This document shows, piece after piece, positions 21,095 through 28,256 of a DNA stretch of 28,256 nt. The notes beneath the pieces were generated by a model that saw nothing but the letters and a program-made list of their open reading frames with translations, had not been told where the DNA came from and searched no databases. Position 1 is the stretch's first letter, and each line of letters starts with the position of its first letter. The DNA is taken from IMG/VR virus record IMGVR_UViG_3300023196_003264, positions 1-28,256 of that record. One strand, written 5' to 3'. Made by a program: the position numbers and the translations under genes. The DNA comes from a virus.

Positions 21095-22204
21095 ATGGAA
21101 AATAAACCAGAAGTATTCGCATCTCCAAAGATGTCAGATGCCATGAAAGAGGCAAACGAAATGGGCACTAAAATTGCCGACCAAGCTAACCAAGAAACGG
21201 GTGTTATAAAAAAACACAAAGGTGAAGGTGAACTATCTGCTCAAGAGCAAATGAAAAAAGATAGTCTTGATAAGTTAGAAGAACAATTAAAGGCAAGAGA
21301 TAAATTAATCGCTGATAGAAAAGCTGAGGCTGAAGGTGTTGATGTTGAATCTCCAATTCAAAACACACCTCAAGTAACTTACGCACAACCCGAAACAACT
21401 CCACATAAAAAATTAGATTTTTCAGATGACGATAAATTTGAGGCTTTAAGTAGACCTCAAGAGAATGCACCTTATGACTTAATCAAATTACCAAGTGAAG
21501 GGTTATTATATAAAAATTGTAAAAGTGGCTTAAAAGTGGCTTATTTGAACGCTACGGATGAAAATATCATCACCAATCCAAACCTTTTACAGTCTGGTAA
21601 GTTTTTAGAAGTATTAATCAATAGAAAAATACTAAATCCAAACATTAGATATAAAGATTTACATATTGGTGACAGAAATGCGATTATGATTTGGTTGCGT
21701 TCTACTGGATTTGGTCCAATGTACAAAATTAAACTAGCTGACCCAGAAAATGATTATAAAGAATTCGAAGCTGAAGTTGATTTATCTAAATTAGAAGTTA
21801 AATATTTGGCTGAGAAACCTGATGAAAATGGTTATTTTAAAGTTAAATTACCAATTAGTCAAACAACAGTAACATTTAGATTATTAACTGTTGGTGATGT
21901 AGATGATATTGAAAATCATATTGAAGAGGTTACTAAAGAATTAGGACCTGAATTTGTTGATACCTCAACATATGCACTTGGAAAGCAAATAGTTGCTATA
22001 GAAGGTGATTTCGATTCTGAAGTGGTTAAAGCTTTTGTTGAACAAAAAATGAGATTAGGTGACGTAAGAGCATTTAGAAAACACATTAATGAAATTGAAT
22101 CTGGTATCGATATGGCGATAACAGTTGAGACTCAGGGGGGTGGGTCTCTTGAAACGTTTCTTCCCCTTAACCTCGCATTTTTTTGGCCTGACCTTGGAGT
22201 ATAA
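21095..22204 (+). CDS. Baseplate hub protein, T4 gp26-like
   Basis: 369 residues. The first 120 are charged and low in complexity, with a helical stretch (KDSLDKLEEQLKARDKLIAD). The conserved domain starts with DLIKLPSEGLLY (128-139) and continues with ATDENIITNPNLLQSGKF, a segment typical of the T4 gp26/'T4 base plate protein' family (PF12322), then IHIGD-like 'LHIGDRNAIMIWLRSTGFG'. The C-terminal GSLETFLPLNLAFFWPD is the usual ending. gp26-type proteins act in assembly of the central baseplate hub. T4 gp26 is 208 residues, so this one carries an extra N-terminal half. Its 3' end overlaps a +1-frame reading frame whose product is the usual partner of this protein in other phages. Confidence 0.75.
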   Translation: MENKPEVFASPKMSDAMKEANEMGTKIADQANQETGVIKKHKGEGELSAQEQMKKDSLDKLEEQLKARDKLIADRKAEAEGVDVESPIQNTPQVTYAQPETTPHKKLDFSDDDKFEALSRPQENAPYDLIKLPSEGLLYKNCKSGLKVAYLNATDENIITNPNLLQSGKFLEVLINRKILNPNIRYKDLHIGDRNAIMIWLRSTGFGPMYKIKLADPENDYKEFEAEVDLSKLEVKYLAEKPDENGYFKVKLPISQTTVTFRLLTVGDVDDIENHIEEVTKELGPEFVDTSTYALGKQIVAIEGDFDSEVVKAFVEQKMRLGDVRAFRKHINEIESGIDMAITVETQGGGSLETFLPLNLAFFWPDLGV

Positions 22205-22412
22205 ACGATATCTACTAGAAGAAGTATATATTTGTAAGAAACATTTAGGGTTAGCATATAGTGATGTTATGTCTATGCCAACATATGAAAGAAGATTCTT
22301 TTTAGTGACATTACAAAATGAGATTATGGACGCAGAAGAGAAACGTACTGGTGGTAGTAGTGTTACTAAAACTGGAAAATGGACTCAAACTAGAAAATTC
22401 TCTCCAAAATAA
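22125..22412 (+). CDS. Small baseplate or hub-associated protein; start uncertain, frameshift possible
   Basis: The open frame from ATG 22125 has 95 codons, but the first 23 overlap the conserved end of the gp26-like gene and look like non-coding shadow. The believable protein begins near a TTG at 22194 and reads LEYKRYLLEEVYICKKHLG, then DVMSMPTYERRFFLVTLQNE and a basic end. A short protein with 'MP-x-x-x-R-x-F/W' next to gp26 is common in large contractile-tailed phages. No ATG with a fitting signal exists at its proper start. It may be made by TTG initiation coupled to the upstream stop, or by a +1/-2 ribosomal frameshift. The terminator-like hairpin follows 5 nt after its stop. Confidence 0.7.
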   Translation: MRLRGVGLLKRFFPLTSHFFGLTLEYKRYLLEEVYICKKHLGLAYSDVMSMPTYERRFFLVTLQNEIMDAEEKRTGGSSVTKTGKWTQTRKFSPK

Positions 22413-22416
22413 TATT

Positions 22417-22440
22417 AACCCCTATTTTTAGGGGTTTTTT
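22417..22440 (+). terminator. Intrinsic terminator
   Basis: AACCCCTA (22417-22424) pairs with TAGGGGTT (22429-22436) around a TTTT loop, followed by T4. It is a compact GC-containing stem, unusual in this AT-rich region, and ends the baseplate pair's transcript. Confidence 0.85.
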
Positions 22441-22449
22441 ATTTATTAG

Positions 22450-22457
22450 ATATTTAT
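22450..22457 (+). promoter_or_regulatory. ATATTTAT late-promoter-like element
   Basis: Lies 10 nt after the terminator and 16 nt before ATG 22474, heading the two-gene unit that ends with the tape-measure-like gene. Confidence 0.55.
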
Positions 22458-22473
22458 ATAAAAACAATTAGTT

Positions 22474-23685
22474 ATGAACGATATGACATATGCAAAAGAA
22501 ATAATGAATTCATTATTGATGGAAGCTGAATTAAAGGATAGTTTCGGAGAATTTGCTGAAGAATCAATTATTAGGTTAGTTCTATTAAATAATTCTGAAG
22601 AAACTTTTCAAGTTACTAAAAATCATGCTGGTAGAATTGAAATGGTTAATTTGAAGACCCATATTAAATACACCTTTACCAAGGATGCGATAGATGATGG
22701 TGTTATGACATTACATAAAGTTGATTCTAAAAAACCTAATACTGAGGGTGCCAAAATAACCCTTAAATTAAAGGAATTTATGACTAGTAAAAAAAATGGT
22801 GAATTAGTAAATGTTGATATTGTTGATGAGGATATGGTTGAAAGACAAACCGAAATTAATAATGAATTAAGAAGTGCTAAAAAAAATGACATTCTTTATA
22901 TTACTACTGATGAAAAAAATTCTAAAGGTAATATAATGAATAATATTTTATTAAAAGTCGTTGATAAAGAAGTTAAAATGTTAACTTGTATTTTAGAGGA
23001 TATCGAATCTACAGACGGTGAGGGTAGTAGTACAAAAAGTTATGCTATGAATAAACTAGGTGACATATTTGGTCGTCATAGCATTTATATACATAGCTCT
23101 GATTTAGTTAAAATTATCAAGGGTAGTTTAACCTTAACAGTACAAGTAGGTGGAAAACCGTTAGATATTAAAAATATAATTCAAATTGAAGCTCATGATG
23201 AACCTGAGAGAAATTTAGACCCTCAAGATAAAGAGGTGATGGCAAAACAAGAATTTCTTAAAAAATATGGACATTCTGAAGAATTCCTTCAAGCAATTGA
23301 GAAAACTCCAAGTTTTTGGGAAACATTAGTTGGTGCGTCACCAAAAGGGCGTAGCCAAATCGAAAAGATTATAAACAAAAGTATGACCAATAATAGTTAT
23401 TTTACTAGAGGGTCTAAAATAACGTTTATATTAGCATCACCAACTGTACATGGTTCAAATAACCGTTCTTTGGTTTCAACAACAAAAACATATGTTGGTA
23501 CTATGTACCCAAATAAAATTTTACAAGTTAATGATAAAAGAACTGGTCATTTTGAACTTGAATTAGTTAGACAACCAAATCCATTAGAACCAATTTACAA
23601 TGTTAAAATAAGATATTGTGATAAAAGGTTAAGATGTAAATATAAAGGTGTTGGTGTAATAAATGTAATAAGAAATAATGGCTAA
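22474..23685 (+). CDS. Unknown protein, probable tail or baseplate component
   Basis: 403 residues, not recognised. The N-terminal 100 contain a beta-rich section (FQVTKNHAGRIEMVNLKTHI). The middle is charged with a conserved-looking stretch DILYITTDEKNSKGNIMNNI. The C-terminal third holds SFWETLVGASPKGRSQIEKI, followed by strands that end YNVKIRYCDKRLRCKYKG with two cysteines. No transmembrane segment, signal or enzymatic motif is seen. The position after gp26-like genes and before the tape-measure-like gene (8-nt overlap, coupled translation) suggests a tail-assembly or baseplate role. T4 counterparts in this neighbourhood would be hub proteins, but I see no specific match. Confidence 0.65.
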   Translation: MNDMTYAKEIMNSLLMEAELKDSFGEFAEESIIRLVLLNNSEETFQVTKNHAGRIEMVNLKTHIKYTFTKDAIDDGVMTLHKVDSKKPNTEGAKITLKLKEFMTSKKNGELVNVDIVDEDMVERQTEINNELRSAKKNDILYITTDEKNSKGNIMNNILLKVVDKEVKMLTCILEDIESTDGEGSSTKSYAMNKLGDIFGRHSIYIHSSDLVKIIKGSLTLTVQVGGKPLDIKNIIQIEAHDEPERNLDPQDKEVMAKQEFLKKYGHSEEFLQAIEKTPSFWETLVGASPKGRSQIEKIINKSMTNNSYFTRGSKITFILASPTVHGSNNRSLVSTTKTYVGTMYPNKILQVNDKRTGHFELELVRQPNPLEPIYNVKIRYCDKRLRCKYKGVGVINVIRNNG

Positions 23686-26266
23686 GAAAAACACACCTTT
23701 TACTGTTAAAGAACATGAACAAAGAGTCAGGTTAATCAGAGAAGCTTCTGAAAGCTTAAAGGATTATAATGACCTTTTGGTTGAAACTAGGGAGTTAGAG
23801 ACTAATCTTAAACACCAAAAAGTTCAGCAACAAAAAATTATAGATTTATTAAAAGCTAATAAACTCAAAGCTATTGGTAATCAATTATCTCAAACTGAAG
23901 TTGATATTAAGGAACAAGAAATTGCTGATTTACAGGAAATAATTAATATTACTGAAAGACAAGTAGCTGTTTATAAATCTTCTGTACAACAAGTTCAGGT
24001 AATGGCTCTTACTTTCAAAGATATTGGAAGACAAGTTAAGGGTTTAGGGAAATTAATTCTTCAACAAAAAGGTTATCTTTTAGAACAACAAAAAGCTGTT
24101 AAAGGAACCGAACTTTCAATGGGTATTCTTTCTAACCAATCAAAAGGGTTTAGAAATAATATTTACAAAACGTCACTAACAACAACACAAATAGGTGTTG
24201 GGACCAAGGAATTAGCTGAAATGCAAGGTACTTATAGTGATAACATTGGACGTGGTGTTCAATTATCAGAAGAACAATTAATTGCAATGTCAGAATTAGC
24301 TAAAGGTACTGTTTTAGGTGCTGAAGGTGCCGCAGAATTTGTTGCTAATATGGAGCATTTTAATGTTTCGGTTGAGGGAAGTGCTGGATTGATTGATGAT
24401 ATGCTTAAAACAGCTCATAAAATGGGTGTGAATAGCGGTAAGGTAATTAAAAATGTTCAAAAGAACGTTAGATTGCTTCACAGTTATAATTTTAAGGGTG
24501 GTGTTAAAGGTTTAACGAAAATGGCAGCTCTAGCTACCAAATTTAAATTTGAGATGGAATCAATCGCTGGTTTCGCTGATAATTTAATGACACCTGAAGG
24601 TGCTGTAGAAGCTGCGGCTAAATTACAAGTATTAGGTGGCGCATGGGCTAAAATGGGTGACCCGTTTGAACTTATGTATAGAAGTAGAAATGATATGGCT
24701 GGTTTAACCGAAGATATTATTGATGCTACAAGTGCAACCGCTAGATTTGATGCGGTGACTGGGGATATTTCTATTGACCCAATGGAATTACATAGATTAC
24801 GTGAAGTTTCTAAAGTAACTGGAATTAGTGTTGAAGAGTTTTCTAAAATGGCTAAAGCGAAGGCTAGATTTAACGCAATTACAAGTGAAGTATCTAGTGC
24901 TTTTAGTGAAGAAGATAAAGAATATATTTCAGGTTTAGCCACTTGGGACGATAAAAAGAAAGAATTTGTTATTACAACTCAAGTAGAGGATGAAACTGTT
25001 ACTGAAAGTGTTAATGCTCTTAGACAGATAACACCTCAAATTATTAAATCTCAATTAGATTATCAACAAAGTCTTAAACAAAATGCTGAAGAAGCTATGA
25101 CATTTACCGAAAGGTGGGATGGGTTAAAGAATATGTTTAGAAGTATTCTCTTACCTGGCTTCGAGGCGTTTGCAAACGCTTTAGAACATAGTATTGGTGA
25201 TTTCCATAAATGGGCGGTTGAAGACGGTCTTGTTGATACTTTAGTTAGTTGGGGTAAATGGGCTGGGGAATTAGCGGGTGGTTTAGTTAAATTTGCGGCT
25301 GATAATCCAATTAAAACATTAGTAGGATTAGGTTCTGCTTATTTAATAGGTAAAGCTGCTCAATGGTATTTAAGGGGTGTTCAATTAGGGGTAGGATTCA
25401 ATACTGTTGCTGGTGGTGGCTTCGGTAGAGGCGGCTTCAGTGCGGGTAAAGGTGGTGGATTCAGTAATATGAAAAGACATGCGGCTGGTACTGTAATTAA
25501 CGGTAAAAATGTTGGTGGTCAAATGTATAATGCTGGTGGAATGAGTGGAATGGGTAGAATGGGTGGAATGAAAATGGGTGCTGGAATGGGTGCTATGGTT
25601 GGTGTAGGAATGGGTATGAATGAATGGTCTACAAATAAAGAATCTGGTATGGATAGTAATGAAAATATTTGGCGAACTGGAATGGTTGGTGGTGGTGGTA
25701 TTCTTGGTGGTGCCGCTGCTGGCGCAGCTCTTGGTTCAGTCGTTCCAGTTATTGGTACTGCAATTGGTGGTCTTATCGGTGCTTATTTAGGTGCTAAAGG
25801 TGGTGACTTACTTGGTGATGCTATTTATTCTGATTCTGGACCGTCACATATGAATGACTTTATTTCAAGAGAAGGTGGGAATCCTGTTCCGTTTAGTAAA
25901 GATGATACAGTACTTGGAGCTAAGAAAGGTGGTCCGATTGATAACTTATTAAATAAAGCCACACCAGGTGATAACGATAGTAGTTTCAACACTCAAACTA
26001 TATTATCATCTAATGTAGGTAAAGGTATAAAAGGTAATGCGGTTGAAGATGGGAAGTCTGTTATCCCTAGTAATAACAAGGTTTCAGTTGAATTTAAACC
26101 TTTGCGAATTGAAGGAAGTTTAACTTTAAACTCTGATGGACAAGTAGCTGAAATTGATTTAGATGACCCAATATTGATGAGAGATTTAAGTAAAGTTATT
26201 AATGAACAATTAAGTAAATCGATTAGTGGAGGTAAAATATCTTCTAACCCTGTAGTTGTATCATAA
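23678..26266 (+). CDS. Tape-measure-like tail protein
   Basis: 862 residues, the longest protein here. Residues 1-145 form charged coiled coil (LVETRELETNLKHQKVQQQK and on). The middle (about 190-480) is helical with 'EFVANMEHFNVSVEGSAGLI', as in tail length tape-measure proteins. Residues 580-650 are extremely rich in glycine and methionine. About 670-715 is a hydrophobic glycine-zipper-like stretch (GGILGGAAAGAALGSVVPVI, then GTAIGGLIGAYLGAKGG) suited to membrane insertion during DNA ejection. It probably sets tail length and later helps form the channel. The start overlaps the previous stop by 8 nt. T4's tape measure (gp29) is shorter (590), so a longer tail or an added terminal domain is implied. 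Confidence 0.75.
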   Translation: MAKKNTPFTVKEHEQRVRLIREASESLKDYNDLLVETRELETNLKHQKVQQQKIIDLLKANKLKAIGNQLSQTEVDIKEQEIADLQEIINITERQVAVYKSSVQQVQVMALTFKDIGRQVKGLGKLILQQKGYLLEQQKAVKGTELSMGILSNQSKGFRNNIYKTSLTTTQIGVGTKELAEMQGTYSDNIGRGVQLSEEQLIAMSELAKGTVLGAEGAAEFVANMEHFNVSVEGSAGLIDDMLKTAHKMGVNSGKVIKNVQKNVRLLHSYNFKGGVKGLTKMAALATKFKFEMESIAGFADNLMTPEGAVEAAAKLQVLGGAWAKMGDPFELMYRSRNDMAGLTEDIIDATSATARFDAVTGDISIDPMELHRLREVSKVTGISVEEFSKMAKAKARFNAITSEVSSAFSEEDKEYISGLATWDDKKKEFVITTQVEDETVTESVNALRQITPQIIKSQLDYQQSLKQNAEEAMTFTERWDGLKNMFRSILLPGFEAFANALEHSIGDFHKWAVEDGLVDTLVSWGKWAGELAGGLVKFAADNPIKTLVGLGSAYLIGKAAQWYLRGVQLGVGFNTVAGGGFGRGGFSAGKGGGFSNMKRHAAGTVINGKNVGGQMYNAGGMSGMGRMGGMKMGAGMGAMVGVGMGMNEWSTNKESGMDSNENIWRTGMVGGGGILGGAAAGAALGSVVPVIGTAIGGLIGAYLGAKGGDLLGDAIYSDSGPSHMNDFISREGGNPVPFSKDDTVLGAKKGGPIDNLLNKATPGDNDSSFNTQTILSSNVGKGIKGNAVEDGKSVIPSNNKVSVEFKPLRIEGSLTLNSDGQVAEIDLDDPILMRDLSKVINEQLSKSISGGKISSNPVVVS

Positions 26267-26497
26267 ATTAATCTCTTGAAAGCCTAGTAAAATAAGGGTG
26301 ATTGAAGATTTATTAAAAATAGTTTCAAATTTACTTGTATTTTCTTTAATTATTTTGTTTTTTTTATATTATTAATTGAACTTAATAGATATTAATATTT
26401 TTATATATAAATTAATACTAATAATATACTAATATTGCGTAATTTAAATTTTAAGTAAAAAAATACTTAATATTAATATTTATAATAAAAGAAAGCT
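26267..26497. other. 231-bp AT-rich intergenic region
   Basis: It has no ATG on either strand and is almost purely A/T, with scattered TTAATATT-like repeats. A perfect 7-bp hairpin (TTAAGTA 26451-26457 with TACTTAA 26464-26470, loop A6) lies 5 nt before the promoter-like element at 26476. No convincing terminator for the tape-measure gene is seen. This is the longest plus-strand gap without a gene. Confidence 0.7.
26476..26483 (+). promoter_or_regulatory. ATATTTAT late-promoter-like element
   Basis: Lies 14 nt before ATG 26498, at the end of the long AT-rich gap and just downstream of a short perfect hairpin. Confidence 0.5.
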
Positions 26498-28256
26498 ATG
26501 GCTAATTCGATAAATGATTTATCACCCGAAATAAGAGATTCCTTATTAAATAAAAATTTAATATTTTCAGACACTATATCTGAAAATGGTTTAAGTGGTC
26601 TTGGTAATGGATTAGGTTTACCTTCAACCGATACTTTACTTACTTATGTGCCAGCTTCAGAAAATTTAGAAGTAACTGGTGAGGATATACGTAGTGGTCT
26701 AGTTAGTAGAAATAGATATACTTCAATCGAAGATATGGTATCTGCAACCATAATAGATAATGGTTATAATTATGAGCAACGTGATGGTGGATATATTACT
26801 GAAAACAATGAATTAAATTTTGGTGGTGCTGGAACAGATGGATTAGATACTCTAGATGCTATCACATCTCAAGATGGATTTGGATTAGATAGTGGTGGTT
26901 TATACCCTCAAGGAGATATTAGAACTACTGTAACTGGTAGAGTGTTAGGTGCCACTGGTGCTATTAATGATACTCCATTAGGTATTATTGGTGGTGAACA
27001 ATTATTATTAGCTTTACAACAAAGGGCAGCATTCAACGCACAAAGAGAATTATTCGGACAAATAAATCTTCATCCATTTAGTTTATTAAGTGGTTCAGAT
27101 TTTATTGTACCTGATAATAGTATTACAATTAGAAGTACTACGGCTGGTAGAATTGGTGATATCGCTTTAGATGTAACTGGTTTCAATTTACCAATTGATA
27201 TTATTGGTGATGAAGCTTCAATTGAAAACCAAGATAGTTTAGAAAGAAATAATTCATTAATTAAATATACTGGTAAGGGGCAATTGATGCGTTTATTTGA
27301 TAATTTAAATCGAAATAAATATAAACCCAATTATAAATCTGATGGTGCTGGTAGAAGTAAGTTAGGAGTTAATCCAGTTATTGAGGAATATGAACCAGTA
27401 ATTGGTGAAGATACCGTTTTTCTTGATAAATTTGAAGATGCTGATAAGATTTGGGACCCATTTTATAAACCAGGTAATGGATATGATAATGAAAATTCAT
27501 TATTAACTAATACTAAAAAATTATTTAATAATGATTTAGATAGAATACAAATATCAGGTGGAAAAGGTGAGAATTATGATTTATATAAATCAATGTTTGA
27601 AAAACAAGGAACTGCTTCTCTAGGTGATTCACCATTAATTACACGTTCAGGCGATAGATTATCAAGAGGTAGTGGTGTTTTAAGTGAAGAATTTTTAAAA
27701 GGAGGTGATAAAGAAAATGTTTTCAGTAGAACTTGGACTTCAACGGACTCTTATTCCACTGTAAATAATTTACAGAAGAATTCTGGATTACATGATTATA
27801 AAAATAAAATCAGAAATGATATTGAAGATTCAGTATTAGGTTCAAATGGATTTGTTAAAATTTCACCATATAAAGTACCTAAAAGTGAAGAAGATATTTA
27901 TGATGCAAAGAAATTTATGTTTTCAATTGAAAACCTTGCATGGAATGATGATTTAATCAATCTTCCAAAATTTGAAATTGGTAACGGTGACCCTAAAACA
28001 GGTACTAAGGGTAGAATTATGTGGTTCCCACCATATGATATTAAATTTACTGATAAAACTTCGGCAGATTGGGATACAACTAAATTTATTGGTAGAGCTG
28101 AACCTATATATACATACAATTCTACTGAAAGAAGTGGAACTCTTTCATTCAAGATAATTATAGATTATCCTGATTATATGAATGATAGTAAAATTAACAC
28201 AAATGATTTAATGGCTAGTTTAGCCGCTGGAAGTTTAGATTATGATAAATATTTCT
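26498..28256 (+). CDS. Large baseplate-type structural protein, N-terminal 586 residues (cut by window edge)
   Basis: The open frame continues past the right edge. The first 230 residues are serine/glycine/asparagine-rich with few charges (SGLGNGLGLPSTDTLLTYVP). A segment near 165-185 (GGEQLLLALQQRAAFNAQRE) is helical. The last part visible contains KGRIMWFPPYDIKFTDK and FIGRAEPIYTYNSTERSG, then TLSFKIIIDYP. This 'G-R-x-x-P-x-Y-x-Y-x-x-x-x-R-S' segment followed by a strand of F-K/x-I-I-D-x-P type is common in baseplate and tail-tip proteins of contractile-tailed phages. Exact T4 counterpart not identified. It has its own promoter-like element. Confidence 0.7.
   Translation, partial: MANSINDLSPEIRDSLLNKNLIFSDTISENGLSGLGNGLGLPSTDTLLTYVPASENLEVTGEDIRSGLVSRNRYTSIEDMVSATIIDNGYNYEQRDGGYITENNELNFGGAGTDGLDTLDAITSQDGFGLDSGGLYPQGDIRTTVTGRVLGATGAINDTPLGIIGGEQLLLALQQRAAFNAQRELFGQINLHPFSLLSGSDFIVPDNSITIRSTTAGRIGDIALDVTGFNLPIDIIGDEASIENQDSLERNNSLIKYTGKGQLMRLFDNLNRNKYKPNYKSDGAGRSKLGVNPVIEEYEPVIGEDTVFLDKFEDADKIWDPFYKPGNGYDNENSLLTNTKKLFNNDLDRIQISGGKGENYDLYKSMFEKQGTASLGDSPLITRSGDRLSRGSGVLSEEFLKGGDKENVFSRTWTSTDSYSTVNNLQKNSGLHDYKNKIRNDIEDSVLGSNGFVKISPYKVPKSEEDIYDAKKFMFSIENLAWNDDLINLPKFEIGNGDPKTGTKGRIMWFPPYDIKFTDKTSADWDTTKFIGRAEPIYTYNSTERSGTLSFKIIIDYPDYMNDSKINTNDLMASLAAGSLDYDKYF

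Noticed and set aside
24484-24942. 152-codon minus-strand frame inside the tape-measure-like gene
   Set aside because: Its composition is typical of the complement of a helical coding region, and it has no promoter or partner genes.
1-28256. CRISPR arrays, insertion sequences or an integrase/attachment site
   Set aside because: I saw no regularly spaced direct repeats of 25-40 nt, no transposase or recombinase motifs and no complete tRNA. The only mobile-type genes are the two endonucleases.

Overview
The window is a piece of a large, AT-rich, T4-like (contractile-tailed) bacteriophage genome. The plus strand from about 5.2 kb onward carries virion genes: a neck-like protein, a tandem pair of tail-completion-like paralogues, a set of glycine/threonine-rich appendage proteins, an 814-residue tail sheath, a 162-residue tail tube, a T4 gp26-like baseplate protein, a tape-measure-like protein and a large baseplate-type protein cut by the right edge. 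The minus strand at the left holds replication and nucleotide-metabolism genes: a family B DNA polymerase (cut by the left edge), a SNF2-type helicase and a glutaredoxin. They are joined by a terminase-like ATPase on the plus strand and a small beta-rich protein on the minus strand.

Start codons lack Shine-Dalgarno sequences almost everywhere and are preceded by A/T-rich, often poly-A, leaders. That is typical of Bacteroidetes (for example marine or freshwater Flavobacteria) and their phages, so a Bacteroidetes host is my best inference. It is not proven by the sequence.

Layout: 1-5.1 kb, replication block, mostly minus strand. 5.2-7.6 kb, neck and tail-completion-like genes. 7.6-13.7 kb, appendage or decoration genes, with a YkgJ-type cysteine-cluster gene and a coiled-coil gene among them. 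13.7-14.0 kb, a tiny minus-strand ribbon-helix-helix gene with palindromes upstream, divergent from the sheath. 14.0-17.0 kb, sheath and tube. 17.1-18.8 kb, two adjacent free-standing endonuclease genes (a Vsr-like/EDxHD type with zinc fingers, and an HNH type). 18.9-21.0 kb, a membrane protein and three short-to-medium genes sharing an N-terminal module. 21.1-28.3 kb, baseplate and tape-measure genes.

The most striking feature is regulatory. An octamer ATATTTAT (once GTATTTAT) lies in the gap upstream of almost every apparent transcription unit, and not in front of genes internal to operons. It behaves like a phage late-promoter element. Its distance to the ATG takes exact values: 4 nt at three genes (suggesting leaderless mRNAs) and 37 nt at three others, including sheath and tube. 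At two genes, one of them an endonuclease, the element sits inside the loop of a terminator-like hairpin, an arrangement resembling the hairpin-gated late expression of T4 I-TevI. The two minus-strand replication units instead carry sigma70-like TTG...TATATT signals.

Other points of note are a terminase-like ATPase that ends where the nuclease domain should begin and carries a ribbon-helix-helix-like tail, and a possible frameshift or overlapping pair in the baseplate gene.
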